Below are positions 1-8,965 of a DNA stretch of 64,000 nucleotides, piece by piece. The stretch is taken from positions 310,001 to 374,000 of the forward strand of contig NZ_BMJQ01000001.1 in the NCBI RefSeq assembly GCF_014643535.1, given 5' to 3'. The notes below the pieces were generated by a model that made no database searches, was not told the DNA's origin, and worked only from the letters and a program-made list of their open reading frames with translations. Each line of letters starts with the position of its first letter. The first letter of the stretch is position 1. A program made the translations under genes and the position numbers. The DNA comes from Aliidongia dinghuensis. GTDB lineage: Bacteria > Pseudomonadota > Alphaproteobacteria > ATCC43930 > CGMCC-115725.

Positions 1-1
1 G

Positions 2-373
2 GGGCAGATCCCGGGCTCGGGCGGCTCCGCGCGCCTTCAGAAGATCGTCGGCATCACGCGCACCAAGGACATCGTCATGCGCTCCCGCCGCATCGGCGCC
101 AACCAGGCGCTCGACTGGGGCATCGCGACCGAGATGGTGCCGGACGACCAGCTCGAGGCCGCCACGGACGCCTTGGTGGCGGAGCTGGTGGGGTTTTCGC
201 CGCTGGCCCAGCGGACGGCCAAGAAGCTGCTGAACGACACCGAGGATGCGTCGCTGTCGATCGCGATCGAGCTGGAAGGGCATTGCTACAGCCGCTTGCG
301 GTCCTCGGACGACTTCGCGGAGGGCGTCGACGCCTTCCACAGCAAGCGCCCACCGAACTTCCGCGGCAGCTGA
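2..373 (+). CDS. Enoyl-CoA hydratase/isomerase family protein, 5'-truncated by the window edge
   Basis: This is the C-terminal part of a crotonase-fold enzyme, which hydrates or isomerises acyl-CoA thioesters in the cytoplasm. Translation from the window edge gives a GSGGSARLQKIVG stretch typical of the family, then an 'eA...G(l/i)ate(v/m)vp' helix (NQALDWGIATEMVP) and the usual C-terminal trimerisation helices, ending in FHSKRPPNFRGS. About 124 residues are visible of the usual ~260. The oxyanion-hole half and most catalytic residues lie before the window, so the substrate cannot be inferred. An MFS carrier follows on the same strand after 138 bp, which would suit a degradation pathway with its own uptake system. 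Confidence 0.85.
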   Translation, partial: GQIPGSGGSARLQKIVGITRTKDIVMRSRRIGANQALDWGIATEMVPDDQLEAATDALVAELVGFSPLAQRTAKKLLNDTEDASLSIAIELEGHCYSRLRSSDDFAEGVDAFHSKRPPNFRGS

Positions 374-511
374 GCGAGCAGCTAGCCGCTGCCAGGGGAG
401 GCGGGCCGTCCCGGCTGCTTCTCCTGATACGCAGACATTCAACGCGAGGCCCCTCGGCGCTCGCGAACAAGCGCACGCAGATGCTGCCTTACTGACGGGG
501 AGGAACATTCC

Positions 512-1837
512 ATGGCGATTGCACAGAAGCCCGACGCACTGGACGCGGTCGAAGCGACGCCGCGGCAGACATTTTTCGCCATTGCGGCGTCTTGTCTTGG
601 CTGGTCGCTCGATCTGTTCGACCTATTCATCCTGCTCTACGTGGCGCCGACGATCGGGGCGCTGTTCTTCCCGTCCCAGTTCCCCACGCTCTCCCTTGCG
701 GCCGTCTACGCGTCCTTCGCGGTCACGCTGCTGATGCGACCGGTCGGCTCGGCCGTGTTCGGCTCCTATGCGGACAGGCATGGGCGCAAGGGAGCGATGG
801 TCGTGGCCGTCGTCGGCGTCGGCATCAGCACGGCGGCTTTCGGCACTCTCCCGACCCTTCAGCAGGCGGGCCTGATCTCGCCCGTGCTCTTCCTGATCCT
901 CCGGCTTGTCCAGGGCGTCTTCGTCGGCGGCGTGGTTGCCTCGACGCACACGATCGGGACGGAATCGGTCTCCCCGAAATGGCGCGGCACCATGTCCGGC
1001 CTCATCGGCGGCGGCGGCGCCGCGGTCGGCGCGCTCCTAGCCTCGATCGTGTTCCTCGTAACGAGCTCGATCTTCCCCGGCGACAGCTTCGCCGCATGGG
1101 GCTGGCGCTGCATGTTCTTCGCCGGGATCCTGAGCTCGGTCCTGGGACTAGCCGTCTTCAACAGCCTCGAGGAGTCGCCGCTTTGGCGCCTGGCCCAGGC
1201 GAAGAAGGCGCTCTCTTCCGATCGGCGCTCTCCTCTTGCGACGCTGTTCAGCGCCGACCACCGCGGCGTGCTGCTCGTCAACCTGATGATCACGATCGGC
1301 GGCGGCGCGGGCTACTACCTGACTTCGGGCTATCTCCCGAGCTTCCTCAAGATCGTCAACAAGCTGCCGGGCACGACGACGTCGTTGATCCTGATGGGTG
1401 CCAGCGTGGGGGCGCTCATCGCCTCGTTGGTCGTGGGATGGATCAGCGACCAGGTCGGTCGCAAGCCGACCTTCATTGTGATAGGGCTGGTCAACCTCAT
1501 CCTGATCCCCGTCTGCTACAGGGCGATGGCGGGTGTCACCGACGTAGCTGTCGTCACCGGATGCGCCATAGCGCTCGCGTTCCTGGGGAACGCAGGCTAC
1601 GCGCCGGTGCTGATCTTCCTCAACGAGCGGTTCCCGACGTCGCTCCGCGCGACTGGAACTGGCCTCTCGTGGAATATCGGCTTCGCGATCGGCGGCATGA
1701 TGCCGACGTTCGTGTCGCTCGCGAGCCCCACCCCGACCGACCTGCCGCTCTCGCTCTCGATATTCGCCGGGGGCGTGTTCCTGCTCTACCTGATCGGAAG
1801 CTTCATCGTGCCGGAAACGCGCGATCGGATGAGGTAG
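512..1837 (+). CDS. MFS transporter (metabolite:H+ symporter-like)
   Basis: A 441-residue inner-membrane carrier of the major facilitator superfamily with about 12 hydrophobic segments. The signature loop between TM2 and TM3 reads GSYADRHGRKGAM. Its degenerate partner between TM8 and TM9 reads SDQVGRKPTF. The start is supported by a GGGGAGG ribosome site shortly before the ATG. Length and the N-terminal WSLDLFDLFIL segment recall the sialate/aromatic-acid:H+ symporter branches. The preceding enoyl-CoA hydratase suggests uptake of a carboxylic acid that is then degraded as a CoA thioester; this is an inference from neighbourhood only. Confidence 0.88.
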   Translation: MAIAQKPDALDAVEATPRQTFFAIAASCLGWSLDLFDLFILLYVAPTIGALFFPSQFPTLSLAAVYASFAVTLLMRPVGSAVFGSYADRHGRKGAMVVAVVGVGISTAAFGTLPTLQQAGLISPVLFLILRLVQGVFVGGVVASTHTIGTESVSPKWRGTMSGLIGGGGAAVGALLASIVFLVTSSIFPGDSFAAWGWRCMFFAGILSSVLGLAVFNSLEESPLWRLAQAKKALSSDRRSPLATLFSADHRGVLLVNLMITIGGGAGYYLTSGYLPSFLKIVNKLPGTTTSLILMGASVGALIASLVVGWISDQVGRKPTFIVIGLVNLILIPVCYRAMAGVTDVAVVTGCAIALAFLGNAGYAPVLIFLNERFPTSLRATGTGLSWNIGFAIGGMMPTFVSLASPTPTDLPLSLSIFAGGVFLLYLIGSFIVPETRDRMR

Positions 1838-2143
1838 GAACTGCGGGCCTGGCGGGGTGGTGAGTATCCGCCAGGCTCGACGCGCGTCCCGGCGCCACCG
1901 TTGGAGCCGAGGGCCGAAGGCGTTCCGGCTTCGACGGTTGCGCCCTTTGCGAGATGGAACTCTGCACGCGGTCTTCGCCGAAGCTCTCGCCGCCGCCGGA
2001 GGTCGAGGTGTCGAGGTGCCCGCCATCCGTGACCAATAGCCGGAAAGCCAACGGTACTGGGTCGTGAACTTTCTGGGGCGTGGGGGCATTCCGGTGCAGG
2101 TCGACCGTGTTTCAGCGCGGGGTCCCGCGCGGCGGGACCGTTC
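1838..2143. other. Intergenic stretch between convergent genes
   Basis: No gene I can support. It contains a GC-rich hairpin at 2121-2139 (arms GGTCCCG and CGGGACC) just beyond the stop of the minus-strand DUF4279-like gene. It could stop transcription from either side but lacks a T-run. Confidence 0.4.
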
Positions 2144-2587
2144 CTAGGCGCCTTCGAATGGTGGTTCAGGCCTCTCCTCCACCTGGTAAGGGCCGAACTC
2201 CATGCCCAGGTCGATTTTGAGCCGGGCCAGCCTCTCAAGGGTCGCGGCTTCGATGAAGTTGTTTTCCTGATGGGGCGAGTTGCCGATGGGCAACGTGAGC
2301 TGGATCAGGCGCTTGGCATCGTCGACCCGGTCGAGCAGTTGTTCGATTTCGGCCCATCCGCCGAGCGCGGCGACCAGCTCTTCGATCGCTTCCGTCCACG
2401 TGTCCTCGTACCGGAAAGCACGCCGAAAGATCACGACGTTCCTGTGCGCGGGGCGGCCTCGCTTTCCCGCAGGCTCGCCCTTGCAGGTGACAAGGAACGG
2501 CCGCATCGGCGACGCCGCAGCGATTCCACGGGGGTCTTCGACGAAGTCGCTTAGCCAAAGCTCCACGAACCGCGTCCTGTCGACCAT
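2144..2587 (-). CDS. DUF4279-like hypothetical protein
   Basis: A 147-residue cytoplasmic protein. The internal ATG at 2587 is preferred because GAGGA lies eight bases before it and because an earlier start would overlap the upstream gene. The C-terminal half (a helix with TWTEAIEELVAALG, a strand LIQLTLPIG, then ATLERLARLKIDLGMEF) resembles DUF4279 proteins. These are small alpha/beta proteins often found near polymorphic-toxin immunity genes. The N-terminal half carries RTRFVELWLSDF, as expected for the first strand. Function is unknown; an immunity role is only suggested by family company. Confidence 0.6.
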   Translation of the reverse strand: MVDRTRFVELWLSDFVEDPRGIAAASPMRPFLVTCKGEPAGKRGRPAHRNVVIFRRAFRYEDTWTEAIEELVAALGGWAEIEQLLDRVDDAKRLIQLTLPIGNSPHQENNFIEAATLERLARLKIDLGMEFGPYQVEERPEPPFEGA

Positions 2588-2682
2588 ATTCCATTCCTCG
2601 CCCGTCGAGCCTCTCCAGTTCACCCGTTGCGAAACACCTGCCAGGAAGTGGCCACCGCTCTGCCTGGCCTCCGGGCATCCCT

Positions 2683-3324
2683 TCACTTCACTTCAAAGCT
2701 TGAAATGCGCGCTCGAACGGCGCCCCTGATCGACCGCCATTGGGCTAGGTTCTCGGCCATGAAGCTAACCCGAAGCAAGGAACCCAGGAACTCCTCGAAG
2801 GACGTGCATTCACTAGGTGCGCCGTCCGACTCCACGCGGTCGCACGCAATCAATATCTCGTCCCCTTCGTCAACGGCTCGGAAATACGGGAATTCCGACC
2901 CGGAAGCAGTGAAGTATTCGTCGAGATCAAGCCGGTCGTTGTGGACGCGTCGCTTTCCCTTCAGCAGAAATCTGTCCTCGGTTTCGGCAAAGCTTGCCGG
3001 GTGGCCGGGGGTCAGTGAGATTCGGACGCGCTCTTTGCACAGGTTCCAATGACGAAAGCAGTCGGCGTTTTCATCGTTGACCGGGCCGACGTCCGGGAGC
3101 GTCGATTCGATGTAGAGCTGCGGATGGTAGGTCGGCAGGAAGGCGCTTGGCACCCTGAATTCATGAGCCCCGACGACGAACGTTATCGGCGTCAGGTCAT
3201 AGGTGTGGTCCCTTGGGGGATCTTCCGGCGCAGTGCTCCCTGAAGATCCGGCCATGGCGGGCGTCGCCAGCCCGAGCAAGCACGCTGCCACGAAGAAGAC
3301 AGCTTGGAGTATGCGGAACACCAT
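2683..3324 (-). CDS. Secreted hypothetical protein with signal peptide
   Basis: About 213 residues starting at an ATG (or the GTG next to it) just after AGGAGG. The N-terminus MVFRILQAVFFVAACLLGLATPAMA is a clear Sec signal peptide with an AMA cleavage site, so the product should be periplasmic or outer-membrane associated. The mature part is rich in charged residues and has three cysteines around residues 110-120 and 165-175 that could pair. I do not recognise a family. It lies just upstream of the DUF4279-like gene on the same strand and may be cotranscribed with it. Confidence 0.6.
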   Translation of the reverse strand: MVFRILQAVFFVAACLLGLATPAMAGSSGSTAPEDPPRDHTYDLTPITFVVGAHEFRVPSAFLPTYHPQLYIESTLPDVGPVNDENADCFRHWNLCKERVRISLTPGHPASFAETEDRFLLKGKRRVHNDRLDLDEYFTASGSEFPYFRAVDEGDEILIACDRVESDGAPSECTSFEEFLGSLLRVSFMAENLAQWRSIRGAVRARISSFEVK

Positions 3325-3544
3325 GCCTCCTACGACAAAGGGCTGCGTGCGGGAGGCAATGTGTGAATCGGCACGAGGTCTCCACGTCGATCGGCGCCAC
3401 AAAGCTTTGTTCTCAATAGGGAGCGCGGGGTGACATCATTGTGCCGTTTCTCGACGAACGGACGAAGAGCCCCTTACATGTCACGCGGAGAGTTCGACCG
3501 CAGACGCGACGCGGAGCAACTGGCACCGGTATGGTCGTTTTCCC

Positions 3545-4537
3545 TCATCCCGCGGCGTGAAGACTGACCGGTTGAACCTTGAAGCCGTCGCGTTTCAAAA
3601 TCTCCAAAAGGCCGCGCTTGCCCGCAAGATGCCCCGCTCCGACCACAACGACCGCTCGTCCTTCCTGGAGGTACTGTTCAAGCGGGGACCGCCACATCAT
3701 GTTGCGTTCTTCGACCATAATGCGGTCGAAGAGAGCGGCCTCCTCGGCGTTACCGAAGCACTTGTCGCTGAGCCGCTTGATGTCCGCAAAGTCGCCCGTG
3801 TTGAAATCACGCACCAGCTGTCCGAATTCCTTTCGCAGATCAAGTGACAGCATCTTTTCTATCGAATGGGTTTGAACGGAATCTGGGATCTTGAAGCGCT
3901 GTCGCTCCTCCTGATCCGGAGTCTCGAGAACGTCGATCGAGATGCCTGCTTTCTCGGCAGCCGTCATTAAAAGCTTGTCACGGCCGGGCTGACTAACATC
4001 CGTGCCGCACGGAAGGCTGACCACCAGTGCCGCTATGTCGGGGCGCCGCTGCGCTAGGTACCAACCGGCGGGAAGGCGGTTCAGAATGGGTAGGCAACTG
4101 ACCGCGGCATCGAACGCTGCTAGCTGCGGCGCGGTGAGAGGCTCGGCCCAGGCGGCCTTCGGATAGGCTCCGGTTGTCCGAAAAATCTCATCGGCGCCCG
4201 GAATCAACAGATCACCAGCCTTTGGCGATTCTGCCCGAGGGCGCCCTTCGACGACCAATCGCGCAGCTCCGGCGAGGACGGATGGAGACGGCTGGCGCAA
4301 TCCGTCCGCCGCGACATGAAGGCTGCCGACGAGGGTGTTTTCCGCGCCGTTCGGAGCGATCACCTTGAACGCGGGGACGCCGCCCACCTCTTCGGGCGCC
4401 GAGAAGGCGTCTGTCGTGCCGAACAACAATGTCGCGAGGGCGAGAACGCCCGCGGATAGGCGCCAAAGGTAGTTGAACGAGCTTCCGTTCCTCGAAGGGG
4501 GACCAAACGGACGGACCATCCTCGATTTCAACAACAT
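3545..4537 (-). CDS. TraB/GumN family protein
   Basis: A 330-residue protein with an N-terminal hydrophobic segment (WRLSAGVLALATLLFG), probably a signal anchor, followed by the two short histidine-bearing motifs of the TraB/GumN (ChaN-related Tiki) fold. These are LVGSLHVA near residue 70 and VVGAGHLAGKRGLLEIL near the C-terminus, the latter followed by a terminal strand FKVQPV. Family members are thought to be metal-dependent proteases or haem-related enzymes, but most bacterial ones, including GumN-like proteins, have no proven activity. It stands alone, divergent from the gene at 4797. Confidence 0.75.
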   Translation of the reverse strand: MLLKSRMVRPFGPPSRNGSSFNYLWRLSAGVLALATLLFGTTDAFSAPEEVGGVPAFKVIAPNGAENTLVGSLHVAADGLRQPSPSVLAGAARLVVEGRPRAESPKAGDLLIPGADEIFRTTGAYPKAAWAEPLTAPQLAAFDAAVSCLPILNRLPAGWYLAQRRPDIAALVVSLPCGTDVSQPGRDKLLMTAAEKAGISIDVLETPDQEERQRFKIPDSVQTHSIEKMLSLDLRKEFGQLVRDFNTGDFADIKRLSDKCFGNAEEAALFDRIMVEERNMMWRSPLEQYLQEGRAVVVVGAGHLAGKRGLLEILKRDGFKVQPVSLHAAG

Positions 4538-4796
4538 GCTGGCTCATTGAACGAAAAGTTGACGCCGCATGTCATAGCATCCTCCGGTGGCATGCGATAG
4601 AGCGATGCTTGGGCCAGCGATTCGGCCCGGAGCTGCCGTTTCACGTCCGCCCACTTCGCCCCATTGCGGATGCTCTCGCCAGCTGGCGGCGGACTTACAT
4701 TCCGTTCGGTTGCATATCGAAACTTTATAACTTATGGTTGCGCATGGGGTTAACGGCTCTGTTTTATTCTTCTTGGTTTCCAACTTGGAGATTTAC

Positions 4797-5288
4797 ATGG
4801 GCCTCGCAATAAGAGAGATCTCCCGCGAACAAGATAGCAAGACATTTTCGCTTCGTATTCAATGGGTTCTAAGTGCACCGCACCTCAATGGGCTGTTGGT
4901 CCAGCGTGTAGAGCGCGCAGGTAATCAGCTGATTTCTCCGGGAAATATAAGTAAAGACCTCTCACTGTATTGGGAGGCTTGGAAGGTCATCAGCGGCGTC
5001 GTGCACGGTGTGGACGTTTCCACTAAACAGCCGATGGCCATTCCCGATCGCGCTTCCCACGACACCTTTTCGGGCGAGGCCAAGGGGTTCGGCGCCACTC
5101 GCATACAGGCCGTTGTTTTCTGGATCGATCAAACCAGCGGCGATTGCGACACGGTCCTGAGCCGTATGCCAGCAGGAGGCGTTGAATACGCGGGCAGTCT
5201 TTGGTCTACAGACAAGGACCCATTCTCCTACGTCGTGCCCAGTCAATTGATGACGCGCGACGAGTTCTTCATGAACGAGGCGTTTTGA
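4797..5288 (+). CDS. Hypothetical protein
   Basis: A 163-residue protein with no signal peptide. The ATG at 4797 is chosen because GGAG sits seven bases before it. An upstream in-frame start would add an unlikely hydrophobic leader. The upstream 100 bases are unusually AT-rich for this genome, fitting a promoter or recently acquired DNA. It has strands with WEAWKVISGVVHG and RIQAVVFWIDQ and a DRASHDTFSGEAKGFG stretch. I do not recognise the family. It is followed by an orphan gene on the other strand. Confidence 0.55.
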   Translation: MGLAIREISREQDSKTFSLRIQWVLSAPHLNGLLVQRVERAGNQLISPGNISKDLSLYWEAWKVISGVVHGVDVSTKQPMAIPDRASHDTFSGEAKGFGATRIQAVVFWIDQTSGDCDTVLSRMPAGGVEYAGSLWSTDKDPFSYVVPSQLMTRDEFFMNEAF

Positions 5289-5336
5289 CCTGTTGTCGGA
5301 TGCCTGGGTAAGCCAGGAAGGCGGGATGAGGCTGCC

Positions 5337-5801
5337 TCACTCGAGCTCGGTCCTGTCGGTGGTGAATTGAAGATGCCGAAGCCAGGCTCGGCGGCGAACC
5401 GGCTTGGTCATGTGGATCAAGACGTAGGCGGGCTTTCCGCAGGTCAGGGTCGCCCGGGCGCTGTCGAAAATCCATGGCGGCATGTCGCCGAACGCCCGCA
5501 GCAAATCCTTCTGCGTGTGGAGCATTCCGACGTGCGGCAACGGAACTGCCTCGAGGTCTCGGACGTACGCTGGGTCCTCGAACTCCAGGGCCCTGTACAG
5601 CGTCACCTTGAGCGCGTCGACTCCTTTGTAGTTCCAGTAGGTGAGGCGGCAGGTCACCTCCATGGAGATCACCTCTGACCATGGGACGACCTTGTCTCGT
5701 TCGCGCCGTCCGAGACCGAACGAGACGGAGATGTCGACGCCCTCGACGGAGCCCATCGCCAGGACGGTGTCGTCGATGATCCGCTTTCTGCTTCGGCGCA
5801 T
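5337..5801 (-). CDS. Hypothetical protein, founder of a local tail-repeat family
   Basis: About 154 residues starting at MRRSRKRIIDD. A longer in-frame extension exists but looks like upstream sequence. The N-terminal part reads like a beta-sandwich (VDISVSFGLG, VTCRLTYWNY). The C-terminus has RATLTCGKPAYVLIHMTKPV followed by LRHLQFTTDRTELE. This tail recurs twice in the window, as a 50-residue remnant at 15603 and a ~16-residue remnant at 16027, so the gene belongs to a family that has been copied and lost here. No known function. Confidence 0.6.
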   Translation of the reverse strand: MRRSRKRIIDDTVLAMGSVEGVDISVSFGLGRRERDKVVPWSEVISMEVTCRLTYWNYKGVDALKVTLYRALEFEDPAYVRDLEAVPLPHVGMLHTQKDLLRAFGDMPPWIFDSARATLTCGKPAYVLIHMTKPVRRRAWLRHLQFTTDRTELE

Positions 5802-5940
5802 TTCCCGCCTCCCGATTTTGGGCCGGGGTCGTGGTCCGCTGGCCTTGTCGGAGTGCCCGAAGGGGATCGCTCGCCGCCCCAAATATTATGTGTCCCGCGT
5901 CAGCGTGTCGGCCTTGGCGAATGCTGTCGCGAAGGCGCAG

Positions 5941-6027
5941 GGTGAAGCGGCGCGGCGTCGTGACCCCTCCTGCGCTTTCGGGACCGAACACTTGCGACGC
6001 CAAGCACCCGGGGGGCGCCGAGATGCA
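5941..6027 (+). repeat. Dispersed ~92-bp palindromic repeat, copy A (diverged)
   Basis: It begins GTGAAGCGGCGCGGCGTCG, carries CTTTCGGGACCGAACACTTGCGACGCC in the middle in the same order as other copies, and ends with a degraded GCGCCGAGATGCA. It is the most diverged complete copy of the repeat family also found at 7677, 8875, 10227 and 17495. Confidence 0.6.
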
Positions 6028-6094
6028 CCATGAATGCCCGCGAGTTCCCGAGCTGACCAAGGCGGCAACGGTGGGGCATCGACTCTTGCGCCCG

Positions 6095-6304
6095 TCAGCA
6101 GCAGCCTGAATGCCCGCCGTCGGCCTGGACCGGCGGGCATGGCACGGATCCGAAGGAGCAGAAGACGCAGCAGTCGCCCGGCTTGGGGCGGAGCAGCGCT
6201 CCACAGCCAGCGCACTCGTAGAAGAACTGGCACGCGTCGGGCGGCATCGTCTCGGTCTTGGCAAAGCCGCAAGCCGGGCAGGTGATCGTGGATTCGAGAA
6301 TCAT
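6095..6304 (-). CDS. GDCCVxC domain protein of the mercury module
   Basis: A 69-residue cysteine-rich cytoplasmic protein. It has CPACGF near the N-terminus, CAGCG in the middle, and the family signature GDCCVFCSFGSVPCPPVQ, ending HSGCC; ten cysteines in all. Proteins of this kind lie next to merR and merT-like genes and are presumed to bind Hg(II) or hand it on, but their biochemistry is not settled. The ATG follows the merT stop by eight bases on the same strand, so the two should be one transcript driven by the MerR-type promoter upstream of merT. Confidence 0.85.
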   Translation of the reverse strand: MILESTITCPACGFAKTETMPPDACQFFYECAGCGALLRPKPGDCCVFCSFGSVPCPPVQADGGHSGCC

Positions 6305-6312
6305 GCGGTCCC

Positions 6313-6687
6313 TCACGCGTAGCTGTAGCCGAGATAGAGTAGCGCCGAGCCAACCAGCAAGCCGACGACGACGAGCGCTTGAACGGCGGGTTTCGCGCAG
6401 ACCGAACCGGGTGCGCAGACGGCTTGCCGCCGCTGTCGCCACAGAAGGATGGCGCCACCCGCCAGGCACGTTGCCGCCACGGTCATCAGAAGCAGTCGAT
6501 GCGGTGCCGCGAGGAGGGCGACGCCATAGAGCCAGGCGGTGCCGAGGCCCGCACCCGCCAGGAGGAAGGGAAGGCCGCAGCATGACGCTACGCCGAAGGC
6601 CGCGGCCAAGCCGCCGAGGGTCAGCGCGACGGCGCCGCTACCGGCCGATCTCGTCCGAGCGGTTAGATCGAGTTTGCTTTCGGCCAT
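6313..6687 (-). CDS. merT: MerT-type mercuric ion transporter
   Basis: A 124-residue inner-membrane protein with three hydrophobic segments. It carries both cysteine pairs expected of MerT: a vicinal pair in the first membrane segment (VASCCGLPFLL) and a loop pair (CAPGSVCAKP). Family knowledge says these pass Hg(II) from the periplasm to the cytosol, normally to mercuric reductase MerA. The start has a strong AAGGAGG site. It is divergent from merR across a promoter with the unusual 19-bp spacer that MerR regulators need. No merA or merP is visible nearby. Confidence 0.88.
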   Translation of the reverse strand: MAESKLDLTARTRSAGSGAVALTLGGLAAAFGVASCCGLPFLLAGAGLGTAWLYGVALLAAPHRLLLMTVAATCLAGGAILLWRQRRQAVCAPGSVCAKPAVQALVVVGLLVGSALLYLGYSYA

Positions 6688-6718
6688 ATTCGGTCCTCCT
6701 TGCCGGGTCGATCGAGCG

Positions 6719-6749
6719 ACCCTACGATCTGTAGCGACTACAGACTCAA
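6719..6749 (-). promoter_or_regulatory. MerR-type promoter and operator for merT
   Basis: Read on the minus strand it is TTGAGT, a 19-base spacer, then TAGGGT. The spacer carries the inverted repeat CTGTAG-tcg-CTACAG. The long 19-bp spacer with a central dyad is the hallmark of promoters that MerR-family proteins activate by untwisting DNA. It lies between divergent merT and merR and probably controls both. Confidence 0.85.
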
Positions 6750-6773
6750 GCTCTTATTTTCGGAGCCCGGCGC

Positions 6774-7187
6774 ATGGCACGGCTGGATGACCTGTCGATC
6801 GGCGAATTCGCCCGCCGGACCGGTTGCGGCATCGAGACGATCCGCTATTACGAGAGCGTCGGCGTGCTCCCTGTGCCACGGCGGCGTGGGCGGTATCGTC
6901 GCTACGATGCCGAAGATGTCGGGTTGCTGACGTTCGTGCGCCGGGCACGGGAGCTTGGGTTCACGCTCGACGAGGTTCGCGCCCTGTTGAGGTTGGCGAC
7001 CGGCGGACCGGATGCTTGTGCCGAAGCCCGCGACATCGCCGCCGCGCATCTTGACGCTGTGCGTGCGCGGATCGCGGATCTGCGCGCGATGGAGCGGGTG
7101 CTCGTCGACACTGTTCGCCGGTGCGAGGTCGAGCCGCACGACGGCTGTCCGTTGATCGAGACCCTCTCGGGAAACGCGACCGGCTGA
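6774..7187 (+). CDS. merR: MerR family transcriptional regulator, Hg(II)-type
   Basis: A 137-residue regulator. The N-terminal winged helix reads IGEFARRTGCGIETIRYYESVG, followed by the RYRRYDAEDV wing, a long dimerisation helix, and a C-terminal metal site. The three cysteines line up with the mercury-binding cysteines of classical MerR: DACAEA before the dimer helix, then RRC and DGCPLI at the C-terminus. This favours Hg(II) over Cu, Zn or redox sensing. It is divergent from merT, with the 19-bp-spacer promoter between them. Confidence 0.88.
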   Translation: MARLDDLSIGEFARRTGCGIETIRYYESVGVLPVPRRRGRYRRYDAEDVGLLTFVRRARELGFTLDEVRALLRLATGGPDACAEARDIAAAHLDAVRARIADLRAMERVLVDTVRRCEVEPHDGCPLIETLSGNATG

Positions 7188-7340
7188 CGTTGCCTGGCGC
7201 GGCAACCGCGAAGCGTCCAAAGACAAGGCGGGTACGTGCCCTGCAGGGCGTCCTTCGAGGCGACGATTTACGACGACGTGAGGGGTGTCAAGGAGGAGGC
7301 CGCACGATCCCACCGTCGCGGCCGTCTCCGCTTCGGCAGA

Positions 7341-7550
7341 TCAGAGAAGCTTGAGGTTGACGGCCGAGGTCTTGCCTCTCTTGGGATCGCGCTCCTCGTC
7401 GAACGACACCTTCTGCCCGTCGTTCAAACCGTTCAGCCCCGCACGCTCGACGGCGCTGACGTGAACGAAAATGTCGGCCCCGCCATTGTCCGGCTGAATG
7501 AACCCGTAACCCTTCGTCGAGTTGAACCACTTCACCGTACCGTTGACCAT
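7341..7550 (-). CDS. Cold-shock domain protein (CspA family)
   Basis: A 69-residue single-OB-fold RNA/DNA-binding protein. RNP1 is KGYGFIQP and RNP2 is DIFVHVSAV, and [14 protein letters not shown] is the canonical start. Such proteins act as RNA chaperones in cold or stationary phase. Length matches the family exactly. It stands alone between two copies of the dispersed repeat, so it may be part of the mobile accessory content rather than the core cold-shock gene. Confidence 0.93.
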   Translation of the reverse strand: MVNGTVKWFNSTKGYGFIQPDNGGADIFVHVSAVERAGLNGLNDGQKVSFDEERDPKRGKTSAVNLKLL

Positions 7551-7676
7551 CTGCTTCTTCCTGTTTTTGGGTGGCGTTCCCGCGCACGAGCACCGGACGC
7601 TCCCGATCCGAGCAATGTGAACGATGATCTAGCCCGGGTCGGCAGTCGGACATCAAGCTTGAATCGATACGGCGGC

Positions 7677-7768
7677 TGTGAAGCGGCGCGACGCGATGAT
7701 CCCTCTCATGCCTTAGAGTTCAAACGCTTGCCACGCCGATCGGCGCCAGGACCCCACGCCGATCTACA
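7677..7768 (+). repeat. Dispersed ~92-bp palindromic repeat, copy B
   Basis: Starts TGTGAAGCGGCGCGACG and ends CACGCCGATCTACA. The outer ends form an imperfect inverted repeat, and the centre carries TTCAAACGCTTGCCACGCC followed by CGGCGCCAGGACCCC. It is the same length as copy D. Confidence 0.75.
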
Positions 7769-7792
7769 CTCCGCTGTGCCTTGAACCTGGTC

Positions 7793-8848
7793 TCAGCCTC
7801 GCTCGATGGCCGCCGCCAAGATCTCCGCCGCGCGTTCGCATTGCCCCCGGCCCACGTTCAGATGGGTCGCGACACGCACGGTGCGCGCGCCGAATGCGGC
7901 AACCAGGACGCCCCGCTCCTTGGCGCGTTCCACCACCCTCGACGCGTCGGGAGCGTCGTCTTCCAATTGGAACACGACGATGTTGGTCTGCACGGTCTGT
8001 ATATCGAGCCGTACGCCACTTACGCCAAGCAGCCGGTCCGCAAAGACCCGCGCGTTGGCGTGGTCCTCTGGCAGCCGAGTGAGATTATGATCGAGGGCAT
8101 GAAGACCGGCCGCGGCCAGGATCCCGGCTTGGCGCATGGCGCCTCCGAACATGCGCCTCACGCGCACCGCTCGCTTGATGTCGGCACTTCCGCCCACGAT
8201 CAGGCTGCCCGCGGGACAGCCTAGCCCCTTGGACAGCGCGACCGACACGAGATCGAAAGGGGCCGCGAGTTCTGCAAGGGGGCGGCCGGTCGCCGCGGCG
8301 GCGTTGAACAGCCGGGCGCCGTCGAGGTAACTGCTGACGCCGAGCTGCCGAGCGGCAGCACAGATCGCGATCGCGTCGGCCTGCGGGAAAACGACGCCGC
8401 CGCCGCGATTGTGCGTGTTCTCGACGGTCACCAAGGTCGTGGGCGGAAAGATGGCGTGGCCTGGCGCCTTGTAGGCGGCCCGGAATTCGTCGGCGGTGAA
8501 GAGGCCGCCGCGGCCGACGACCGTGAACTGCACGCCGGAATTCGCGGCTGCTGCTCCGGATTCGTGCCAAACGACATGGGCTTCGTCACCGACGATCACG
8601 TCGTCGCCGGGCCGCGTAAGCAGCTTCAGACCGGTTTGATTCGCCATGGTGCCGCTGGGCATGAATAGGGCGGCTTCCTTGCCGAGCATCTCGGCGATCC
8701 GCTCCTGGAGGCGGTTGATCGAGGGATCCTCGCCATACTGATCGTCGCCGACGGGCGCCTCCGCCATCGCCATCCTCATGCCGGGTGAAGGCAGGGTTAC
8801 GGTATCGGAACGGAGGTCGATGCGGTTCGTCAGAGAGGTTTCGGTCAA
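7793..8848 (-). CDS. ltaE: Low-specificity L-threonine aldolase (beta-eliminating lyase family)
   Basis: A 351-residue PLP enzyme that splits L-threonine/allo-threonine to glycine and acetaldehyde. It starts with [16 protein letters not shown], typical for the family, and has [13 protein letters not shown] (cofactor phosphate contact), the [10 protein letters not shown] motif, [18 protein letters not shown] with the PLP-ring aspartate, and the Schiff-base lysine in [17 protein letters not shown]. It is full length. It is flanked by repeat copies B and C, with no operon partner. Confidence 0.9.
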   Translation of the reverse strand: MTETSLTNRIDLRSDTVTLPSPGMRMAMAEAPVGDDQYGEDPSINRLQERIAEMLGKEAALFMPSGTMANQTGLKLLTRPGDDVIVGDEAHVVWHESGAAAANSGVQFTVVGRGGLFTADEFRAAYKAPGHAIFPPTTLVTVENTHNRGGGVVFPQADAIAICAAARQLGVSSYLDGARLFNAAAATGRPLAELAAPFDLVSVALSKGLGCPAGSLIVGGSADIKRAVRVRRMFGGAMRQAGILAAAGLHALDHNLTRLPEDHANARVFADRLLGVSGVRLDIQTVQTNIVVFQLEDDAPDASRVVERAKERGVLVAAFGARTVRVATHLNVGRGQCERAAEILAAAIERG

Positions 8849-8874
8849 GCTCGTCTCCTGCCTTTAGCTCCCTG

Positions 8875-8965
8875 TGTAAATCGGGCTGGGGTCTCGGCGC
8901 CGACCAGCGCCGCAAATGATTGTCTTCGCTCGGAAAGGCGAGGAAACCCATCGCGCCGATTTACA
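8875..8965 (-). repeat. Dispersed ~92-bp palindromic repeat, copy C (inverted)
   Basis: In plus orientation it runs from TGTAAATCGGGCTGGGG to CATCGCGCCGATTTACA, so both outer ends are near-perfect inverted copies (TGTAAATCGG / CCGATTTACA). The reverse complement aligns along its length with copies B and D. It is the clearest view of the terminal palindrome. Confidence 0.75.

Noticed and set aside
1857..2039. A 60-codon open frame between the MFS gene and the DUF4279-like gene
   Set aside because: Arginine-rich with no ribosome site and low sequence character. More likely non-coding GC-rich DNA.
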